Assembly (NCBI GenBank): GCA_949752795.1 | Contig: OX457070.1 | Location: 31,942,788-32,006,787, forward strand | Direction: 5' to 3' | Origin: Hyperoodon ampullatus | Lineage: Eukaryota; Chordata; Mammalia; Artiodactyla; Ziphiidae | DNA length: 64,000 nucleotides | Shown: one piece after another, positions 60,056 through 64,000 of the stretch | Position numbering within the stretch: the stretch's first letter is position 1 | Layout: each line of letters opens with the position of its first letter | The notes under the pieces: model-generated | What the model was told of the DNA's origin: nothing | Seen by the model: only the letters and a program-made list of their open reading frames with translations | Databases searched by the model: none | Position numbers and translations under genes: made by a program

Positions 60056-61016
60056 TAGATTTTGCAACTAATCATAAATGGAATATTTAAAATCAACTAG
60101 AAGCAACTGACTAACTCACCTAACTCAATAATAGAATGCCCTAAATTGAAGAATACCAAAAAGACACTTTGGAGGTAATTTTGAGAATATTTTTATTGAG
60201 AGATTCAGTAAAAAGGATTTTGCTCTGGTTTATTCTTAAAATTGAAAAACAGAGAATCACATATTGGCAGTTCTAGAATTATCTTTCTTCTTTTTCTTGT
60301 AAATTAAAGAAAAATATCAGTACCCATAACCCCAAATGTCAGAGCCTATAGTATGCCAAGGGGCATGAAGTGCTATTATAGAGATGAAAATTATAATTTA
60401 CTTGGATATTTGCTAATGTCCACATTTGATTTTGTTACATTAGTTAATAAATGAGAAATTATAAATGATGTCTAGTCCTTTCAATTATTTGACTTGCAAC
60501 CCATAATGCTATATCTTATTAATTTTATGGCTTCAAACATAAGGTTTGAATAAACCTCTGAAATCTCCCTTTAAGTTCTTGAGCAAAACTTACTTCTGAA
60601 GAAAAAGTAAACATGGGCTTGTTTGAATTCATATCATCAAGAAATGGGGTTATCTTGGGGGAAAGATGGGGGAAGGCTCAGGTAATATATACATTCTAAG
60701 TAAACTAATGAGTTGTTATTTATTGACTAACCAGTTATTAGAAGGGATATTTACCTAAATTTAGCAAGTAACAGACATTAATGATCTCTCAATTTAGTCA
60801 TATTGTTCATGTGACTCTACTGAGTAGTTAACAAACAATTATCAAGCCACCACTCTGGGCCAAAGGGACTGACGGTCCATGTGAGGAAAGCTACATGTCT
60901 AGACCTCATTTAATATGACATTTAATTCCTGGCACAAGTCTATGTCCAGCATGGTAGTGTATAGGTAGGAAGATCTGTTGGGAGATGCAGGTCATTTAGT
61001 TTCTAAACAAAGATTA
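60056..61016. other. Unassigned DNA
   Basis: About 960 bases with no recognised gene or repeat. Confidence 0.45.
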
Positions 61017-61188
61017 TAGAAGAAAGGGAAGATCAAAGGAGGGAGAAAGGACAAGAAGGAAGTGATGAAGGAAAAAAACAAACAAAAGCAAAGAAGGGAA
61101 GGAAGGGAGGGATAGAGGGAAGGAAAGAGGGAGGAAGGAGGGAAGGAGGGGCAAGGAAGGGAGAGAGAGAGGGAGGGAGGAAGGAAGG
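61017..61188 (+). repeat. Polypurine (GGAA/GGGA)n tract
   Basis: Mostly purine, built from GAAGG and GGGAGG units with short interruptions. Stop-free antisense frames here are repeat artefacts. Confidence 0.9.
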
Positions 61189-61624
61189 ATAATGCTGATG
61201 CATGGCACTTCCATCTGGCCTTTATATTAGTCCTGTGGTGCCTCTTCCTCCACTGTTGTAAGAGCACCCTTTGTACCTACAACTCCTCTCCTTTGGTCTC
61301 AGCTATAATCACCAAACACTTGGTCTGGGCAGTGGCTATTATTCCCAACATGATTTCTGGGTGGTGCATCATTGAAGGAGTTATTTCCCCTACTGTTGGG
61401 GAAGGTCATCCAGTGACTGCTCTCCACCGGCCACTCTCTTCCAACACTGCCTCTGTTGAATGTGGGAGCCAATGGGTCGAGGCATATCCCTTCCCAGGGA
61501 AGCCCTCATTCAATGGCTATGGAGGAACGGGGCAGGCAGTACAATAAAAGGCAGGCTCTGGATCCCAAGTTCATCCTGACCCACACTAAACTTCCTGTAC
61601 CATCTTCATTATCAGAGTCCACTT
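61189..61624. other. Unassigned DNA
   Basis: About 430 bases with no recognised feature. Confidence 0.4.
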
Positions 61625-62820
61625 CCAAGGAACAACTCCCCATTCCCTCCTTTCCCCAGCCCCTGGCAACCACCATTATACTTTCTGTCTCTGTGAATTG
61701 GACTATGCTAAGTACCTCATATAAGTGGAATCATACAGTATGTATCTTTATGTAGCTGACTTATTTCACTTAGCATAATGTCCTCAAAGTGCATTATGCT
61801 GTAGCATAGACAATATTCCTTCCATTTTAAGACTGAATAATATTCTATTTTGTGTATATACCATATTTTGATTATATATTCATCAATCAATGAACCTTTA
61901 GGCTATTTCTACCTCTTGGCTATTGTAGATAATGCTGCTCTGAACATGGCTATGCAAATATCTCTTCCAGACCCTGCTTCCAAGTCTTTTGTATATATAC
62001 CCAGAGGTGGGATTACTGGATCACATGGTTGTTCTTTTTTTAGGGTTTAAGGAACAGCCATACTGTTTTCCGTAGCAGTTACACTATTGTACAATTCCAT
62101 CAACATAGCACAAGGGTTCTAATTTCTCCACATCCTCATCAACTCTTGTTATTTTCTGTTTTTTTGGTTTGTTTGTTTGTTTTTTGTTTTTAATAGTAGC
62201 CATCCCGGTAAGTGTAAGGTGGTATCTCGTTGTAGCTTCAATTTGCATTTCTATAATAATTAGTGATATTGAGCATCTTTTCATATGCTTGCTAGCTATC
62301 TATATATCTATATATCTCTATCTCTATCATCTATCTATCTATCTATTTATCTATTTATACATCTTCTTTGGAGAATGTCTATTCTAAGCCTTTGCTCAGT
62401 TTTAATCAGATTATTTGTTATTTTGTTGTCGAGTAGTAGTAGGAATTCTTTATATGCTCTAGATATTAACCTTTATCAGACATATGATTTGCAACTATTT
62501 CTTCCCACTCCATAGGTTGTCTTTTCACCTTGTTGATAGTATACATTGATACACATAAGTTTTTTTTTAAGTTTGATTTAGTCTCTTTGTCTAATTTTGC
62601 CTTTGTTGCTTGCACTTTCAAAGTTATTGTCACATCCAATGCCGTGAAGCTTTTCTCCTATGTTTTCTTCTAGGAGTTTTATAGTTCTGGGTCTTACATT
62701 TAGGTCTTTAATCCATTCTGAGTTAAGATTTTGTATATGGTGTAAGGTAGGGATCCAACTTTATTCTTTTCTGTGTAAATAAGTTTTCCCAACACCATTT
62801 GCTGAAAGGATTGTCCTTTC
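61625..62820 (-). mobile_element. LINE-1 ORF2/3' fragment, antisense
   Basis: Long reverse L1: 'CCCCAGCCCCTGGCAACCACC', 'ACTTATTTCACTTAGCATAAT', 'CAGAGGTGGGATTACTGGATC', 'TTTCTCCACATCCTCATCAAC', 'AGGAGTTTTATAGTTCTGGG' and 'CCCAACACCATTTGCTGAAAG'. A (TATC/TATT)n microsatellite lies at about 62297-62357. It is an L1M-class copy with a broken frame. Confidence 0.9.
62297..62357 (+). repeat. (TATC)n tetranucleotide repeat
   Basis: Interrupted ATCT/TATC units, ending in TATTTATC, inside an antisense L1. It is probably length-polymorphic. Confidence 0.85.
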
Positions 62821-63382
62821 ATGTTAACGTGACTGTGAATGACCCTTATTCCCTATCTCACACCACTCGGCCCTCTCCTGCCTAGAAAAAATTTCTTTCT
62901 CTCTTCCACTGAAGCCTGTCTCCTAGATTTCATTTGTCTGGATTGTCAGCCTTCTCTACAATTAGATAATTAATTCTCAAGAATTAAATAAATTCCTTCA
63001 AGGACACCTTGAATTTTCTTTGTATGGAAAGAGAATAGGCAGGTGACCCATTATTAGTAGATGGGTGAGAAATTTGTAATAGAACTTGTGCAAGACATGT
63101 CACATTTCTTTTTCTTTCCTTTAAATTACTGAAGATCTGAATTACTGTTCCACCTTGCAAGGAGTGCTGGCAAATTCAAACTCAGAATTATGTGGGATGG
63201 GAGGACTCTGCTTCTCCTGAATCTTGGAAGCTAATATAAAGCCCAGAAAATGAGGGAAGGACTGCTTTGTTTTCAGCCAGATAATCTTCTCTGTCCAAGA
63301 GCAGGAGGGACTTGAAGGCAAAAGCTTCTGCTGATCTCATGTTAAACTTGTCCATGGACTATCGATTGGTTTTCAACATGAA
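62821..63382. other. Unassigned DNA
   Basis: About 560 bases with no recognised feature. Confidence 0.45.
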
Positions 63383-63620
63383 TAATAGTAATTGATATTT
63401 ATGGAGGGCTCACTATGCACTAGGCATTGTTCTAAGTATCTTACATAAATGCACTCATTTAATCCTCACATGCACTCTGTGAGATTATTTCATTATTATT
63501 TCTATTTTACAGATCAGTAAACTGAGGTACAGAAAACTGGGTAGAACAAGGCCCATTGGATCCACAGTGGTGAGCTGGGATTTTAACCAAGATGTACTGG
63601 CTTCAGAGTCTAGGCTGTTC
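63383..63620 (-). mobile_element. MIR SINE, antisense
   Basis: A well-preserved reverse MIR: 'CACTAGGCATTGTTCTAAG', 'TCATTTAATCCTCACATGC', 'TTTTACAGATCAGTAAACTG' and 'GCTGGGATTTTAACCAAGA'. Confidence 0.88.
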
Positions 63621-64000
63621 ATCACAGCACTTCCTTTCCTACATCACTACACTTCACTTCCTCCCAAAGAAGAACAGAGGCCACACCCCCTTCAGGCGGC
63701 GCTGCTGGAGGATAAGGCACAGGTCTCACTTCACACAGACAGCATCTGCTTCTCAACCTGGACAAGATGGGGGCAGGATCTTCTCCATCTTGTACTCCTG
63801 ATACAAATGGCTCCCCATTTCCCCAGTGTAATAGCTACAAGCAGTTCAGGCTTGGTAAAAAACCAAAGATCGGTAGGGAGTTTTCTTAAAGCAACTTCTG
63901 CTCTCTGCCACCAACACAAATCCCACCCCCTCTCCCTGGCCCCTGTCAGTGGAGCAGAAAGACCTGCTACCTACTTGGAATAGGAGCTGAGAAGACTATC
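63621..64000. other. Unassigned DNA at window end
   Basis: A 138-codon open frame starts inside the MIR and runs to 63983. It has no recognisable domain, so it is treated as chance. Confidence 0.4.

Noticed and set aside
63567..63983. 138-codon frame at the window end
   Set aside because: It begins within an antisense MIR and has no recognisable domain.

Overview
This window is nuclear DNA from a mammal, most likely a toothed whale or dolphin (Cetacea: Odontoceti). The main evidence is about a dozen copies of a tRNA-derived SINE that starts GGGCTTCCCTGGTGGCGCAG, carries a Pol III box B (GGTTCGTGCCC-type) and ends in a poly(A). I recognise it as the cetacean CHR family. The rest fits a placental genome: L1 fragments of several ages, L2, MIR, MaLR (MLT1) LTRs, Tigger/MER2 and MER5A DNA transposons, microsatellites, an AT-rich background and a 200-base N gap.

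I find no intact protein-coding gene, exon or structural RNA gene. The only gene-derived sequence is a processed pseudogene of MYH9 (non-muscle myosin heavy chain IIA) on the + strand at about 29303-32730. It is a 5'-truncated, intronless copy of the last ~700 codons plus the whole 3' UTR, polyadenylation signal and poly(A). A 12-base target-site duplication flanks it. It carries an out-of-frame internal deletion, three in-frame stops, and a nested CHR SINE at 30933-31151 with its own 14-base duplication. Between 29506 and the native stop, every small indel I can place is in frame, which is unusual for a dead retrocopy.

Layout. 1-9.3 kb: unique AT-rich DNA, MER5A, old L1 pieces, and an inverted pair of CHR SINEs at 7 kb. 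9.3-9.5 kb: assembly gap cutting an L1. 9.5-16.2 kb: MIR, two head-to-head L1 3' ends, and a long old L1 carrying two nested SINEs. 16-28 kb: mostly unique, with L2, L1, MLT1 and SINEs. 28.25-28.72 kb: an L1 with an internal inversion (twin priming). 29.3-32.7 kb: MYH9 retrocopy. 33-48 kb: L1, MIR and L2, a Tigger-type MITE nested in a MIR, a polypurine tract at 45.3 kb, and an L1 nested in a MIR at 47.6 kb. 48-64 kb: largely unique DNA with L1 fragments at 50.5 and 61.6 kb, SINEs at 55.0 and 59.3 kb, and a second polypurine tract at 61.1 kb. The stretch 55.2-59.3 kb has almost no repeats that I recognise.

No set of genes works together here. The value of the window lies in its layered insertion history and the retrocopy. 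Family names come from recognising consensus sequences by eye; no database search was run.
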